Positions 10,610 to 22,590 of a stretch of DNA of 64,000 bases are shown piece by piece. The notes beneath the pieces are model-generated. The model had not been told where the DNA came from. It searched no databases and was given only the letters and a program-made list of their open reading frames with translations. The DNA comes from Heterobilharzia americana. Lineage: Eukaryota > Platyhelminthes > Trematoda > Strigeidida > Schistosomatidae. Numbering within the stretch: the first letter of the stretch is position 1; each line of letters opens with the position of its first letter. The stretch covers positions 11,697,248 through 11,761,247 of the forward strand of contig OX104134.1 in assembly GCA_944470555.2 (NCBI GenBank), written 5' to 3'. A program made the translations under genes and the position numbers.

Positions 10610-10880
10610 GGTGGACCGTGGCTTGAAGTTGGATCTAGGACGCGCGTTTAGTTCTGTTTGAGATTGGTGACCTAGAAGTATCCACCTTACACGGAGTGAT
10701 ATCGTTCCTGCCTAGGCTAAAACTCATGACCGATTGCTTCAAATGACAGAGAGTTATCCGCTAGGCCACTGAGTCATAATAGCCATTCCTTGTGCAACCC
10801 GTATAGTTTCCTTCTGTGTTGGCACATGGACTTCGGTATGGATGCCTCTATATTGCCGGTATTTTCAGTCTCATAGTTTA
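10610..10880 (-). mobile_element. Smα-like SINE, copy S2
   Basis: On the minus strand a tRNA-like block at about 10775-10690 contains CAGTGGCCTAGCGGATAACTC, which fits the A-box pattern TRGYNNANNNG, followed by a hammerhead relic at about 10665-10622 (ACTAAACGCGCGTCCTAGAT). A head segment in plus orientation (10800-10860: TGTTGGCACATGGACTTC, GGATGCCTCTATATTGCC) lies beside it, so the copy has the same inverted arrangement as S1. The ribozyme core is lost. Confidence 0.7.
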
Positions 10881-12216
10881 GTAGTTGTTTTTAACTGAAA
10901 ATAATGAATTTATTCATGTTTTCTCAAGCTTCCATTGATTCAGTAATGACGACTGTCAACAACTTTCAGTTCTAAGTAAATGATACACTTCTAAGTACAG
11001 TCCATAAGTATTCAAGTTCTTTACCTCAATGGTCACATGAAAAACTTGACTGATAAAACTCGTTTCGTGTTGCAGACTTAACAGAATGACATTTTTTATT
11101 GTCCAGTAGCTATTCAGTGTACATTGAAGTTGAACATAAATTAAAACAAGTAATGACTGTTCATTTTTTTCCTGTTAGCTCTAAAGGCAACTTTTCAACG
11201 TAAAAGCATTCAAATAAAACAATTATCATCTGTCAACCTCTTCATATAGAAAATACGTCGTAATTTCAGAGAGTTAGAATTGTTTATTAGGTGAAACTTA
11301 TTTCAATTAAAAATTTTCAGTATTCAATTTGGGTTCAAATGAAACAAATGATCTATTGACTGAATTGACCTTCAGATTATTTTGAATGTCTGGGCAATTA
11401 ACTTTGACGATAAACAATATTTTACCTCATAATATGTCTAAATACTTTGGATAAACTACTTTAAAATCTACACATTTGTAAATCTTTATTCGAATTGATG
11501 AAGTCAGTATGTATTTCAAGACGTGAACATTTAAGGTTTTGAGTGACACTTTGATGATCATATGAGTTAAAGCTTAAAATTCAAAAAATCTTGAAAAAGA
11601 TACTTAGCATTACACCAACACTTTATTGTTTGCATCGATGTTAGTCGAAAAGACCTTTAGACTAGATTTTATTACCTTCCTTACAAAACTCAACCAATAT
11701 CATGGTTAGGATAGTGTGTAGCTGATTGATCGTATTTTCACTGGGAATATCATTGAGACCCAATAAGCAAATCACACTGATTGGTGTTTTTGATAGAATC
11801 CAATTGGCGATAAATAACATCCAATACGAGTTAACTGAAGGGAGCAATTGACTTTCACTTTCAAGCTTATTTTCAATCAAACAATAATTAAGTGTTTGAA
11901 AACGAAAAAGCAACCAGAACATGAACATGCCAGAGCTTCCGCCTCTTCCAGTAACACAACGAAGGATCTAGTGACTGGTATATTTTAGCCTTTTCTCCGA
12001 CAATCTGACTAACTGTAATCGACTATTTCAACTGGAAAGAACTATTTAAAAGAAGACAGTTACCAAACTATCATTGTCTTGGTAAAATAAGTCATCAACT
12101 TGTGTATATCAATCCACTTAATTGCCTTCATTTACGTCATGTGATGATGCACTTATAGTTACGTCGATCTAGGCACTTCCTTTTGTAGTTGACAGCTATC
12201 TATACTCATGCTGTTG
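10881..12216. other. Unassigned region
   Basis: No supported gene. An 88-codon minus-strand frame at 11662-11928 (with LGLNDIPSENTINQLHTIL) has plausible composition but matches no family I recognise. A short plus-strand frame after an AAAATTTTCAG acceptor-like site near 11320 is too brief to call. Confidence 0.3.
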
Positions 12217-12530
12217 CTTGTACTGTCCCGTCGTTGATTGGACCGAATTGATCGGTTCATGTTGGCAAATGGGCTCCTGTGCGAATGTCTTGATATTGTC
12301 TGTGTTTCATTTCTATATAAAGGATGGCTAGCGGCTAGCAGTGAAACAGAATTAAAACAATAGCCGTCATACAATAAGTGGCTATCGTGGATCAGTGGTC
12401 TAGTGGATAACGCTCTGGCATTTGAAGCAAGCAGTCCCGAGTTAGAGTCCCAGTGGGAACAGCATTACTCAGTGGGAGGCAGGACGAAATGTGGGTCATG
12501 GATTCCAGTGATAGCCACTATTCATCACGA
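12217..12530 (+). mobile_element. Smα-like SINE, copy S3, with tRNA-like promoter boxes
   Basis: The layout is head (12217-12315: CCCGTCGTTGATTGGACCGA, GGGCTCCTGTGCGAATG), GGCTAGCGGCTAGCAGTG (12326-12343), a tRNA-like domain (12385-12455) and a hammerhead relic (12470-12520). The A box TGGTCTAGTGG (12396-12406) fits the RNA polymerase III consensus exactly, and the B box GTTAGAGTCC (12441-12450) is one change from GTTCGAGTCC. The ribozyme part keeps AGGACGAAATG and GGATTCCAGTGATAGCC but has lost the CUGANGA core. This is the clearest evidence that the family is tRNA-derived. Confidence 0.85.
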
Positions 12531-12544
12531 ACTAACATCAAGTG

Positions 12545-12655
12545 GAGAACCATTATCAAAACCCTAAGAGTACTGGACACCTGTTTCGCCTTGGTGTGGG
12601 ACTTTTCAGCAGTGTGCACCCATGACCCCACCAGGGATCGAGTCTGATGAGTCTG
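12545..12655 (-). mobile_element. SINE-2 fragment
   Basis: The plus strand reads CTGTTTCGCCTTGGTGTGGG, then GTGCACCCATGACCCCACCA and GGGATCGAG. This is the reverse complement of the second tRNA-derived family, best preserved at 49.2 kb (CTGGTGGGGTCATGGGT, CATACTAGAACGAAACAAC). It lies directly downstream of Smα-like copy S3. The tRNA-like head and the tail are mostly missing. Confidence 0.7.
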
Positions 12656-13800
12656 AAGTGTTTTAGGCTTCTAGCGTTTTGTCGCCAGAATATAAATAGA
12701 CATATTAGATACCGATGTATGAAAGCTGCTCATTTATACGGTAGTAATGTTAGTTACACATTAATTTCGATTGTTTGCAGCTAATATGAAACTAGTAAAA
12801 TAAATTCATCTCATATCCTATAAATGATGTTCTAGATTAATTGTTAAAGTTGACCAAAGGAATTACATGCGTGAATGTTTCAATGGATGTTCCATATTTT
12901 TTCTGAAAAGAGACAGGCTTAGAGACGAAGTTGGCTTAAAAATACTTGATTTCAAGAGGCATTTCAGTTTGAATTGATATCAGCTAGGAAGCCGCTGAAA
13001 AACAAGAGACCATTGAATAGCTGTTTTGCTAAAGTTTGAAGTAATACAGATCAACTACTGCGCACAACATCAAAAACTAAATTTTCAAGATTTCTCTAAG
13101 CTCGTCATCAAGCAGTCACTAAGTCGATAAGCATTAGTCCGAACTGTCCATTTTGGATCAATGTATTACACAGCAAGTATTTTGTTCAGTGTCATTGGTT
13201 ATTATTAGTCTTCACTCACATCTAAACTGACTATGGCTTGCTGGTGAAAATTCATCACTAAATCAGCCAGAAATAAGTACTGATTTAATTGGATAGTTTG
13301 CAAAAGCTACATTAAACTGAGGCTAAATTCTTATTGGTGCGGTTGAGTGATGGCTGCACCATAGTTAGCATTGATTCCGTCTTAGTATCTGAATGCCAGT
13401 CTGTTACATATGAAGCCAAAAGGCTTTCGGCTCGACAGTTTAAATAGTTTTTTACTGTACACTGATAAGAACTAGGAAAATAAGACATAAATATAGTTGT
13501 TCAGGTCTCCCAGGTTTCAGATCCGTGAATAAAATAGTCTTCAATATGCATTTCAGTATGATCGTCAAAACAATGGTATTAATTACCTAATAAAATCAAA
13601 GTAAACAATAGTCATCGTCCATCTTTTCGCATTCATCCAACGCCTTTTACATGAAGAAAACACGTCAAAAACTTTAAAACTTGAAGTTCTGTTATTATAA
13701 CTATAAAAAATATACCATACATCTTGCGAAGTCTAATTGATTGAAACAAAGGTTCAATACTCAAGATTTGTATTGTATTTGTTATTATTATTATTTTCAG
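12656..13800. other. Unassigned region
   Basis: I see no gene or recognised repeat in this AT-rich stretch. Confidence 0.35.
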
Positions 13801-13929
13801 TCATGACTGCGAGTAAATTGCTACATTCTCTCGGAGATATGTCTGATTTAGGACCATCTATGTTTTCTGCTGCATATATCTTACTTTTAACAACAAAAGA
13901 TCAGTTGGGGAGTGAACTAGCTGCATAAT
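13801..13929 (+). CDS. Candidate exon, unknown protein
   Basis: A TTATTATTATTATTTTCAG acceptor-like tract ends at about 13800. The frame after it reads MTASKLLHSLGDMSDLGPSM and then an aliphatic stretch (AAYILLLTTKDQLGSELAA) to a stop at 13926-13928. The composition is helix-forming and protein-like, but I cannot name the family. A GTGAAC near 13911 could be a donor. The same frame runs upstream to 13737 through the T-rich tract, which looks non-coding, so the start at the acceptor is preferred. A chance frame remains possible. Confidence 0.22.
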
Positions 13930-16824
13930 TCTAAGCATCAGTCTCCAAGATGCTATTCGGCTTTATTCTTTTAGGAAAATCTAAGCTTACACATAAATTT
14001 AAAAAAGTGTGTTTCAGATAGCGAACTGTTAATGTGTAAGGTTATTCATCACAATCCATATTATTTCATTCAAGTTGGATAGGAAAATGGAAGTTTTATT
14101 ATTCACTACTAGTAAGAGTATGAAGTTCACAGTATGTTTTCTCCAGCCAGTGCAAACCCAGTCTTGGTAGTTTCGTTATGAACAAATGAATCAGGTTAGC
14201 AACTTATCTACTTTGGAAGTACTTATAATCACACATTAAACATGTATATAAAGAGAGTATGCACCTCCAAATTTATTAGTGAACAGCTTGAACATTTGGA
14301 AACCAGCTATGCTGATATGTAGATTTTACCAGTCATATAAGGATGACATAAACAACGAAAGCAGTTGGGCTTGTCTGAGACCCATCTCATCAGCAGTGTA
14401 CCCGGAAAAATTCAGCTGACAGGACCGAACTTACAGATCTATAAATCAGTTTGAATGGTGTCATTCGTCACTTTTCTCACAAATAGAGTATTTCGCTAAT
14501 TGTGACACTTTTGTGTCAGAGATCACACTTTGTGATAATGGCTGGGTAGTTTCTAACGTAAATACGGTTGACATCACATTTAGGCAGTTGAAAAACTAGT
14601 CAGGTGTGAGAAATGTTAACGTGGTTCGTGCAATTTGTAAATCATTTGCAAATTGACCATCCTATAGGATACCTTCCTAAATAACTCATACCTACTCAGA
14701 AATTTCATGGATTGATGTCACGTTTTGATTGGCTTCCATGTAGCTTTTGTGAACCTAATTCTGCTTGAGCTGACAGTGCTTTGGTCTAAGCATTGGTTAA
14801 ACATTACCAACACCTAACCCAACTGCCTCAGTAAAAGAAATTTCATAAAATCCCCGACCAATTTACTCAAGTGTAGTCTACGTGTTGATAGCACCACATA
14901 CAACTGATGTTACAAGGTCAAAACTAATCAAATGCTTGCAATAGTCGTAAGTGTAGACCAATAGCTGAAAACTTTACCCACTGACCCAACAAGCTATGCT
15001 GAAAAGAACACAACTAGGCACTTATGCAGACTCTGTGATATCCGACTGCCAGTCAGGGGTGAAGTTATTATTAGAAGCCAGCTGATGAGGTTCTGGACTT
15101 CCATTGACTTAAGTGGCTGACATATGTACGCTCACCTAATTACCATCCGCTTCATCAAGCAATGTTGATTGTTGTAGGTTCAGTTTAGGAAAAGGTTGTA
15201 AACATTCAGACTAAAACATTATATCAGTGTATGAAATATTTGACCGTCAATCTGAGCCGTTTGAGAAGATGTAGACTTCCCAGTTGGGGTTCGGTGACAA
15301 CAGAAATCGGTTACTGGAGCCGTAAGTCGTACTGTTCAGAATTCATTACGGTGGTACAGATGCATCCACATATTATCTTCATTTTAATCGTCAAACCGAA
15401 CTTCAACACTGTTTTATTCCTTCTTTTTCTCTTTTCACGACGTCTTACTACTTTTACTATTTTCTTCATTATTTGTCTTCCATGTTGTTGCCTTCCAGCT
15501 TGATTTGCTTATATGAGGTACTCCAACATGGATAGTTACTCAGTAATACCAATTTCTGTGTTAACATATTGACTAACTGACTGATTAAAAGTAATTTTTC
15601 ATTTTTACTCGTCACGTTTCATAGCTGAATAAGACCTGAGTAGCCGATCGGATATCTTACGTAAGCCAATTATGACATAAGATGGCATCCATCAACTTGG
15701 CTTTCTACCCCCCTGTCGAGACTCCCATGTAAAGTGACGAGAGTCCTTTACCACAAAATTCCAGATAAAGTGTGGATATAAAGCAACCAAAAACACTTTG
15801 AATGGAAGAAACATATCTCAAACGCATCTTCATATACCATTTTTTTTCAGATTGTTCAGGAGATTGTACTTTTTCAGCGTCTTCAATTGACAAAATCATG
15901 TCATCTGTTTACTTTATAGGCTACGAAAGAATATTCAGTGAAAAGATCAGTTTCCGTCATGTCAATATGATAATATCTATGACTTAATATATGGTAAAAT
16001 TGATCAGAAGTGTAAACAGTAGACACAGTTACACCAAGATAAACTACATAATAACTGAGTCAACATAAAGTACTTTGAGCGAACCTGTGAGAATGGAGTT
16101 TCTAAACTCGTCTTCTTCCTATAATTAGTCATTCAGCTTGTCACTAACAGAATAAAAATGTGAGAAATGTTGTTACTTGTTTTAAGTTGAACTCGGATAT
16201 AATTCTTATACAATGAATGAGGGAAATTAACACATTATAGAAATAAATCAAGAACTGGTCACTGGGGTTTTGTGAGAAAACCCTAACCTCCATAATGAAA
16301 CGTTTTTGTAACAGTCACAATCAACGCTTAGAGGTACTTCCGCACTAACATCAAAGTTTTCGAAAAGTAAGAGGGTGGTGAAAAATTTTCAGTCAGTTGA
16401 AAGGAAGATTGGTGTGGAGCGATATAGTTTGTAAATTATTTCATAAATTCATTTCCACATTCTTCACACTCAGCACTTTATACTGAAGACTTTTATCACC
16501 ATTCAAAAGACTACTACTCGGCTGCCTGGAGGAGAAACTATTGCAACAAAATCTGAGGTGTACAGTAGTCGATTTATGCAGATAAACTCTAACACCATGC
16601 CAACCTTGTGAAACAGGATTATTTATTAAACATTTCTTACTTTGCCTCTTCCAATCGCCCCTGAAATTCACACTAGAGCAATCTCTCTCTCTCTCAAACT
16701 GTAATTATGGTTTTTCCAAAAGATTTCTGGTTTCTTAATCCATTCAACTTTTAAAAACATCAATTGAGTTTTTTTTTATCGACTCAAGACCAAGTTGATG
16801 TTTATATCCGATCAACAGAAATGA
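13930..16824. other. Mostly unassigned region with one SINE scrap
   Basis: Apart from the hammerhead-like scrap at 14413-14430, I recognise nothing. A 90-codon frame at 15231-15503 ends in a Phe/Leu-rich run and resembles untranslated T-rich DNA. A strong acceptor-like tract (CCATTTTTTTTCAG, ending about 15851) is followed by short open frames, but none is long enough to support an exon. Confidence 0.3.
14413..14430 (+). repeat. Hammerhead-SINE scrap with deleted stem II
   Basis: CAGCTGACAGGACCGAAC matches the ribozyme region CAGCTGAC...AGGACGAAAC with about 11 bases of stem II missing. The same junction occurs in copy S4 at 25.12 kb. No flanking head or tRNA-like domain is recognisable here. 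Confidence 0.45.
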
Positions 16825-16905
16825 CGTTGATACTAGGTGATGAATTGAGGTTGAATAAAAATCCGAGCCACGACAGGACTCTGTCAAGCGAACCCGGAGG
16901 TCGGT
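16825..16905 (-). repeat. tRNA-derived repeat family 3, degenerate copy
   Basis: On the minus strand it reads CCTGTCGTGGCTCGGATTTT followed by TATTCAACCTCAATTCATCA and CCTAGTATCAA. This parallels the tail of the better copy at 18.69 kb (CCTGCCGCGGTCCAAATTTT, ATTTCACCTTCAATCATCA). The tRNA-like head is not recognisable. Confidence 0.55.
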
Positions 16906-18685
16906 CATATAGTCAAACTGAATAGGAATGAGATTATCATCATTCCTCTTGAAATACTGCAAAATCAACTCGAAAATCTCCATTAAATATCTTTCCTTGT
17001 CAACATTCTAACAGTTTATCATTCAGTTACATGGTAGCCAGCCTTCTGACAGACAGCTGCTCAAAATTTTCACAAGATGTATAATATTGTGTTTCCAGTA
17101 CTCTTCCTAATAGTATGTATTGGTTTGCCATTTCAGTATCTGACTATGAGTAGTGTCAACAATTTGTGACTTTCAAAAATATCCCTTTTCTCCTTGGTTG
17201 AGATAATTTTGATGAGAGTATACACGTCAGGTTACTACTTACCAGTGAGTGTGATCAGTAGTCTTCACTCCACTTGTAAGTTACCAAGACTCAAATTCTG
17301 ATGTGTAGTAATTTCCTTCGAAACTAAGAATTTCCTTTTTTGATTCGGAGTTAAGAACTGTTTGCCAATGTAGTTTAATTCATGACATGAAAACTTCAGG
17401 TCACTTTTCTGTGAATTGACACTTGATTAGAGAAAATATTTTCAGTGACCTGATGTTCTCGAGCTCTGATATTTTGTGGGGAATGCTTCTTTTAGCAGTT
17501 ACTGTTGGTGGCTTCACCAGACCTGGTAAACAAACGTGCACTACAAAAGATCGAAGCTGAGAAAGAGAACACCAAATCATCATCTTTTCTATTAATCTGA
17601 AAGTGTATTTGGAAAAAGTATTGCCACAAAGGGGATATGTTGTCAAGATGGTATCGTGGAAATCAGTATCAATGGATAATTGGTGCAACAAACTTTATGA
17701 ATTGGGCTGTCTGTTTAAAAGAAAACCCTATGTGTAATCTAGATATAAGAATGACAAATACTGGGAAAGATTTTCATGATACACAAAATGGTTACCATGT
17801 GCTGTATAAGAAATGTAGGACGATCAGCGGAAAAAGTATGCAGCGTTGATATTAAACAGTAGTATCACGAGTTTTAGATGGCTCAGACAAAAAATGAGCA
17901 ATGAAATTCCAATGTTACGTAACCAATCTTCAAGAGATCTACTGTGTTAGGCAAAGATTGGCAGCTGTTTGTTTCTGGTTATAAAGTTTTGATTTAAATC
18001 GGTTGACAAAATAACATTTAACTGTAAGGTGGTGAGTTCTAGCTCACTTGTTGAAAAACTAATTTAAACGATTCCTGGACATCCATCTAGTGCCCACTAT
18101 GACCTAAGTGACGACTAATTGAGTTCTTGAAGAATCGCTGACTTTTCAGTTATGGGTCGCTGAAATCATTCTTAGTTTTTTTTAGTTACGCAGTGTTTGC
18201 TTTACACCACCCAATTTTCGATGCAGCCCACCTTTCTGTTGAAATAACTGAAGTATACAAAAGCTTTTCGGGCATTTAGGTATTAGGAATGTTTCAGTAT
18301 GTCAGTAAACGTTTAATGAACTTGAAATATCTCGAATTTATGTTGTACTTTTCTAATTGTCTTTCCCGATCTAGTCAATTTCACAAATCCAAGTGTTTGT
18401 CTGAAATACAGAAAGTTTGTTTGATTTAACGAAAAAAACCTATGGGTGATATGGTCTAGGGATGCTAATATGTTGTAGCAAGTCATCTAATGGCAGTTTA
18501 TTAAACTTAGATGAGTGGACACACAACCCAAGTAATATGCACTTGAAGTCTGGGAAGTTAGACCTTATGGAGCTGATCTCTGTGATTCATACTTACTTAA
18601 ACCTGATCATTAGAAAGAAAAAACCCACAGAGTAAAATGCAATAATCGTCTTCAGAGAAGGTTTTTTGTAAGTTTTACTTAAAAA
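16906..18685. other. Unassigned region
   Basis: No supported gene. Frames at 17401-17691 (minus, 96 codons) and 17637-17849 (plus, 70 codons) overlap on opposite strands, and neither shows a known motif. Confidence 0.3.
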
Positions 18686-18835
18686 CGGTAGCTCAGTTAG
18701 TACAGCATCGGGCCGGAAGCCCGCTGGTCGCTGGTTTGAATCCTGCCGCGGTCCAAATTTTATTTCACCTTCAATCATCAAGCAGTATAAATACTGGGCT
18801 GCCAAACTGTGTCTATCTCAGATAGTCAAATGATA
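18686..18835 (+). mobile_element. tRNA-derived repeat family 3, best copy
   Basis: A tRNA-like head (18686-18754) contains an A-box-like GGTAGCTCAGTTAGTACAGC, an anticodon-like hairpin CGGG-CCGGAAG-CCCG, and a B box GGTTTGAATCC, one change from GGTTCGAATCC. The acceptor stem does not pair and the T33 position is C, so it is not a functional tRNA. It runs into a conserved body (GGTCCAAATTTTATTTCACC, TTCAATCATCAAGCAGTA) shared with copies at 39.35 and 16.85 kb, and a tail piece repeated near 1.05 kb. This is a SINE-type repeat distinct from Smα-like and SINE-2. Confidence 0.7.
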
Positions 18836-20075
18836 AGCAGTAGAGGAAGTAGGATTTCGTGAATTGCTCGATATTTTGGGATAATGCTGAAGTCATCTGT
18901 AATGCTCTCACACGAAGTCAGTTTCACCGCCGTTTTATCACACTACAACATTGCATGTACTAGTATTTTTCTCATAAATCTCGTATCATTTTTACCATAA
19001 CGGTTTAGGAATTTGATGACAAGAACTTTCAACCATTATAACTCATTGGAGTTATGACACTGGACGCTTCTGGTTTTTGTTTCAAGGATGTCTAATAGTA
19101 AAAAGTGTAAAGACTGGATAATTCACCAACTAAGTGGAACCCTATTTATTTTGCATGAAGTTTGTTGACTCAATTGTAATTATACTTTGTTAAAATCCGT
19201 ATTATGATACTGGTGGAAAATTTATCCATCTATCTTTCAGTCAATGTATGGTATTCGCTATACACGATAAACTATCCACCTCCAAAAGGTCAGAGTACTG
19301 TTCGTTCCCTTAGTTCAGACACCAGACTGATGGTACATAGAATGTTAAATGTGTATAATCTTCAGCAGCCTTAGGCACTAGTGATGAATACATAGACTAA
19401 TCTCAGAAAAAGATTGAATTCACAGACATCGTTACTTCACTCAGATACCCTGAAATCCTTTCCAACATCCATAGACAGCTTCTGTTTCAGCGCATCACTT
19501 AATTTTGACGAGGTAATAACTAATTTTAATGTAATGATAAGCGCTTTGCATTTAGAAATTTATAATTCATGTCAATTTATTCTATAAGACTCCTGTCATT
19601 TCTCATCTTAGTGCAATCAATTACTGAAAATATACTAATTAGAAAACCCTCCACAGGTAAATGATCAGTTTACAAACAAACGGAATCAACTTGAAATCAG
19701 TCAATCTATGGTCTTCACATTCTGTTATCTCCCTGAATATGTAAGTTTGTCCAAGGTGACACCGTTTTTTAAAAATAACCTACTTTTACAAAAAATACAT
19801 ACAACTACATTATTACACATTACTGCTGATTCCAATTTTTAAGTAATGAATAATGTCCATTGTGCTAGTTAACTAACTTTGTAGAAAAAAGAATTCCTGC
19901 TACAGTAATGCTCAAATAATTCATCATATCCAAAGGGTGTACTTGAATGTTAGGATTTTTTTCCCAGTCAATCTCGTTAGTTAGTTTGACATGTGTCATA
20001 CAAATTACTCTTTGCAAGGAGAATGAAAGATACAAATTTAAAAAAAATTTAAATCCTCGTTCATAGCTTTACGAA
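18836..20075. other. Unassigned region
   Basis: I see no gene or recognised repeat. Confidence 0.35.
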
Positions 20076-20202
20076 TGACTTTAAAGTATACCCCAGCAAC
20101 TGCTGAAATTACTAATCAGGCATCAGCACTTCGACTGGGAAAGTACTTTCCCATAAAATTGGCTATCCCTTCAGCTACTAGGGTGACCTTTAAAGTCATC
20201 CT
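20076..20202. repeat. Foldback MITE-like element, copy M2
   Basis: The left arm TGACTTTAAAGTATACCCCA and right arm GGGTGACCTTTAAAGTCATC are near-complementary termini. Inside are AACTGCTGAAATTACTAATC and a centre GACTGGGAAAGTACTTTCCC. It is slightly shorter than the family norm because part of the right inner arm is missing. Confidence 0.8.
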
Positions 20203-20321
20203 TCTTTACGCCTAAAACGTAGCTACACGCCAACATTTATGAGTCATGCTTATTCATTTCACATGTCGACGATCTGTTTATTGTTATCGCGAATTTAAAA
20301 AGCGATCGTCATTCGGTTTGG

Positions 20322-20462
20322 GCGACTTTCAAGGTCACCCTAACAACAATCAAAATAACCAATTTGCCTTCTCTGTTTTGGCTGGAAATGCAGGTTTTCG
20401 TAAAATAAAGAGGGCTAATTGGTTATTTCGGTTGTCACTAGGGTGGCCTTTAAAGTCACTCT
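20322..20462. repeat. Foldback MITE-like element, copy M3
   Basis: Left arm GCGACTTTCAAGGTCACCCT, inner arm AAAATAACCAATTTGCC, right inner arm GGCTAATTGGTTATTTCGG and right arm AGGGTGGCCTTTAAAGTCAC. The inner arms also pair, so nearly the whole copy can fold into one hairpin. A 90-codon frame (20246-20518) runs across it and is a by-product of the repeat. Confidence 0.85.
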
Positions 20463-21089
20463 TCAGTTTTAATAAACGTCTAATTGGCTTCTTTTATTCG
20501 TTTAAATCTGGATTATGACAGAAGAATTGAGCGAAAATAATGAATCAGAGATATAAATTGATTTCAATAGTGTTTTGTGTGAGAAATGTTCGGTGATAAC
20601 TAAAATTTATCTTTTTACGGTAATTAAGCCTAATCAAAGCAAGATACCACCATTTAATGAATAAATTACTTGACCGACTTTCATTGGCAGATTGATTTGC
20701 GCCAATCGCTCTCACCTATTCCTACTTATGTTTAGATCCTAATCAAAATACCGGTGACATATATTAATTATTTTAGTTTTTGGAACATCGCTACTGGCCA
20801 ACTTTATATGAAGTGGTGCGATTTTCAAACATCTAAAATCCCTGATACTTGTTTATAGCTTTTATGAGACTAAATTTATCCCTATATGCCTCGATGACAC
20901 ATTAAAGTGGTTCATTTGCACCAGTGTATCATTAACGTTAGAGGAAGTTTTGAGAGTGGCGAGACGTTATAAGACCGACCATTTTAGAGTTCATAAGCTG
21001 CAATAAATGGAGTTAATGAGTGATGTTGTGCCCCCTTATCAGCAATTCTAGTTTAATTTGGAGGTTTGTGGAGACTTATTTATTGATTT
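20463..21089. other. Unassigned spacer between MITE copies
   Basis: No gene or further repeat that I can recognise. Confidence 0.35.
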
Positions 21090-21290
21090 CAGGTTGATAT
21101 TCATCTTGGACTGATATCATGTGAAGAAGAATTAGAAACCGGGGAGCATCGGACAGCCGTTTCGTCCTAGTATAGAACACCTTTACAAGGCGCACCCATG
21201 GGCTTGTCATACATCAAACCCAGGAACGTCAGGTTGCACGGCCATATGTTGCCACTGAGCCACTGAATCAACATCCACCAGACCATATTT
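21090..21290 (-). mobile_element. SINE-2 copy, degenerate
   Basis: The plus strand shows TCAGGTTGATATTCATCTTG, GACTGATATCATGTG, CAGCCGTTTCGTCCTAGTAT, GGCGCACCCATGGGC and GCCACTGAGCCACTGAATC, the reverse complement of the 49.2-kb SINE in the same order: tail, central block, then tRNA-like head at high coordinate. The promoter boxes are eroded. Confidence 0.75.
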
Positions 21291-21355
21291 CCTACTTCTG
21301 TCAGTTCATGGCATTGGATAGAGGTGGTGCTACATTGTTACATACGGAAAATAGG

Positions 21356-21494
21356 GAGTAACCTCAAAGGTCACCCTAGCAACTAATGAGACAACTAATA
21401 ATTGTTCTCCATTTCTGAAAAACTAATTTCCTAGTTGAAATGCCGAAACTTGATCGGTTATTTCATCTGTTGCTAGAGTAGCCTTTAATGTCAC
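21356..21494. repeat. Foldback MITE-like element, copy M4
   Basis: Termini GAGTAACCTCAAAGGTCACC and GAGTAGCCTTTAATGTCAC; inner arms around ACAACTAATAATTG and GATCGGTTATTTCATC. Complete in length but diverged. Confidence 0.75.
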
Positions 21495-21505
21495 GAAAAT
21501 AGAGA

Positions 21506-21562
21506 CACCTGATTAACCATTTCAGTAGCTATTAGGGCCGCCTGGAGATTCGAGTCACCGCA
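21506..21562. repeat. Half copy of the foldback element, M5
   Basis: Only the right half is present: CCTGATTAACCATTTCAGTA, GCTATTAGGGCCGCCTGGAG and CGAGTCACC. It sits 11 bases after M4, so it may be a nested or truncated insertion. Confidence 0.6.
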
Positions 21563-22156
21563 AACTAATTCTCATCTATAAACTTGAAGTTTTTGTTTTC
21601 CTCATATTGTTGTTCAGTAAAAGAAGCCGTATAATATACGCTGTGGTCTGGTTGATTGAAAACATTGCATTTTGAAACCAAACAAATCATTTTCAACCTC
21701 ATATAAGAACGTTATAAAAATGATTTTGTTCCCCATTTCGGATTAGCTTGGTTGGTTAGGTAGATAGTTATCATTTGAGCCTAAACAAATAGACAACAGG
21801 ATAGCTACCTATTTCATACTCTCCATGTTTCAAAGTCCACTGTAACGACCAACTGTTGATAGATTTTCGTTTAGCCACTAGTCAGGTAGCTGCATTGTTC
21901 CAGGGGGGTGCGTAGATGAGTATGAGTTTAGTGTTGACCACGAAAATCTGGTAGGGGAAAAAGAAGAGGAAAACCTGAGCCAACGACTCAGTAAGTACAC
22001 AGGATGTACTTACATTTAATGGTAAAAGATAATCGCCAAACGGAAGAGCTAGAAAACGAGGAGATGAAGTAGTCTAGATATCTGCATGAGTAAGGTTTCA
22101 AATGAGTTACACGCTATGCAGTGAGTCAAAATTTGGATACAGTATTTATTTTTGAA
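21563..22156. other. Unassigned spacer between MITE copies
   Basis: No gene or recognised repeat seen. Confidence 0.35.
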
Positions 22157-22300
22157 GTGACTCTAAATGCCACCCTAGCAACGACTGGATTGACCAATTA
22201 GATATCTTCATTCCAAATGGAGTGGTTGCTTTTTTCCACAAAATACAGGACTGTAATTGGTTACTACATTGGTTGGTAAGGTGAACTTTATGATCACTCA
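22157..22300. repeat. Foldback MITE-like element, copy M6
   Basis: Termini GTGACTCTAAATGCCACCCT and AAGGTGAACTTTATGATCAC, inner arms GACCAATTAGATATC and CTGTAATTGGTTACTAC. Confidence 0.8.
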
Positions 22301-22324
22301 ATTTTTGAATGACGGTAGCTGTAT

Positions 22325-22450
22325 AGTCACTATAAAAGGCCACCTTAACAACAACTGAAATAACCAATTAGAATTTTTTTATCTTATGGGAATATACGTT
22401 TGTCGCCGAAATAGACGAACCTTATTGGCTGTTAAGGTCATTCCTTATGT
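22325..22450. repeat. Foldback MITE-like element, copy M7
   Basis: Left half GTCACTATAAAAGGCCACCT and GAAATAACCAATTAGAA is well kept. The right half is shortened after CCTTATTGGCTGTTAAGG. It directly abuts M8. Confidence 0.75.
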
Positions 22451-22590
22451 GTGGCTTTGAAGGTCACTCTAGAAACTACTAAGATAATCAACAAGAGTTC
22501 TGCATTTTATGAAAAACTTCCTTTCGAGCTGAAATAGAGAAACCTAATTGATTATTTTGGTTTTTGCTAGGGTGACCTTTAAAATGACTC
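22451..22590. repeat. Foldback MITE-like element, copy M8
   Basis: Termini GTGGCTTTGAAGGTCACTCT and AGGGTGACCTTTAAAATGAC, with centre TTTATGAAAAACTTCCTTTC. It lies head to tail against M7. Confidence 0.8.

Noticed and set aside
11662..11928. 88-codon minus-strand frame with plausible composition
   Set aside because: No recognisable domain or motif order; could not be tied to any transposase or host family.
12470..12520. Active hammerhead ribozyme in SINE copy S3
   Set aside because: The CUGANGA core strand is missing; only the GGACGAAA and stem I return segments remain.
18686..18754. Functional tRNA gene
   Set aside because: Acceptor stem does not pair, T33 is C and the B box is changed; copies share a downstream repeat body, so it is a tRNA-derived repeat.
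20246..20518. 90-codon plus-strand frame
   Set aside because: Runs across foldback copy M3 and reads its inverted arms twice.
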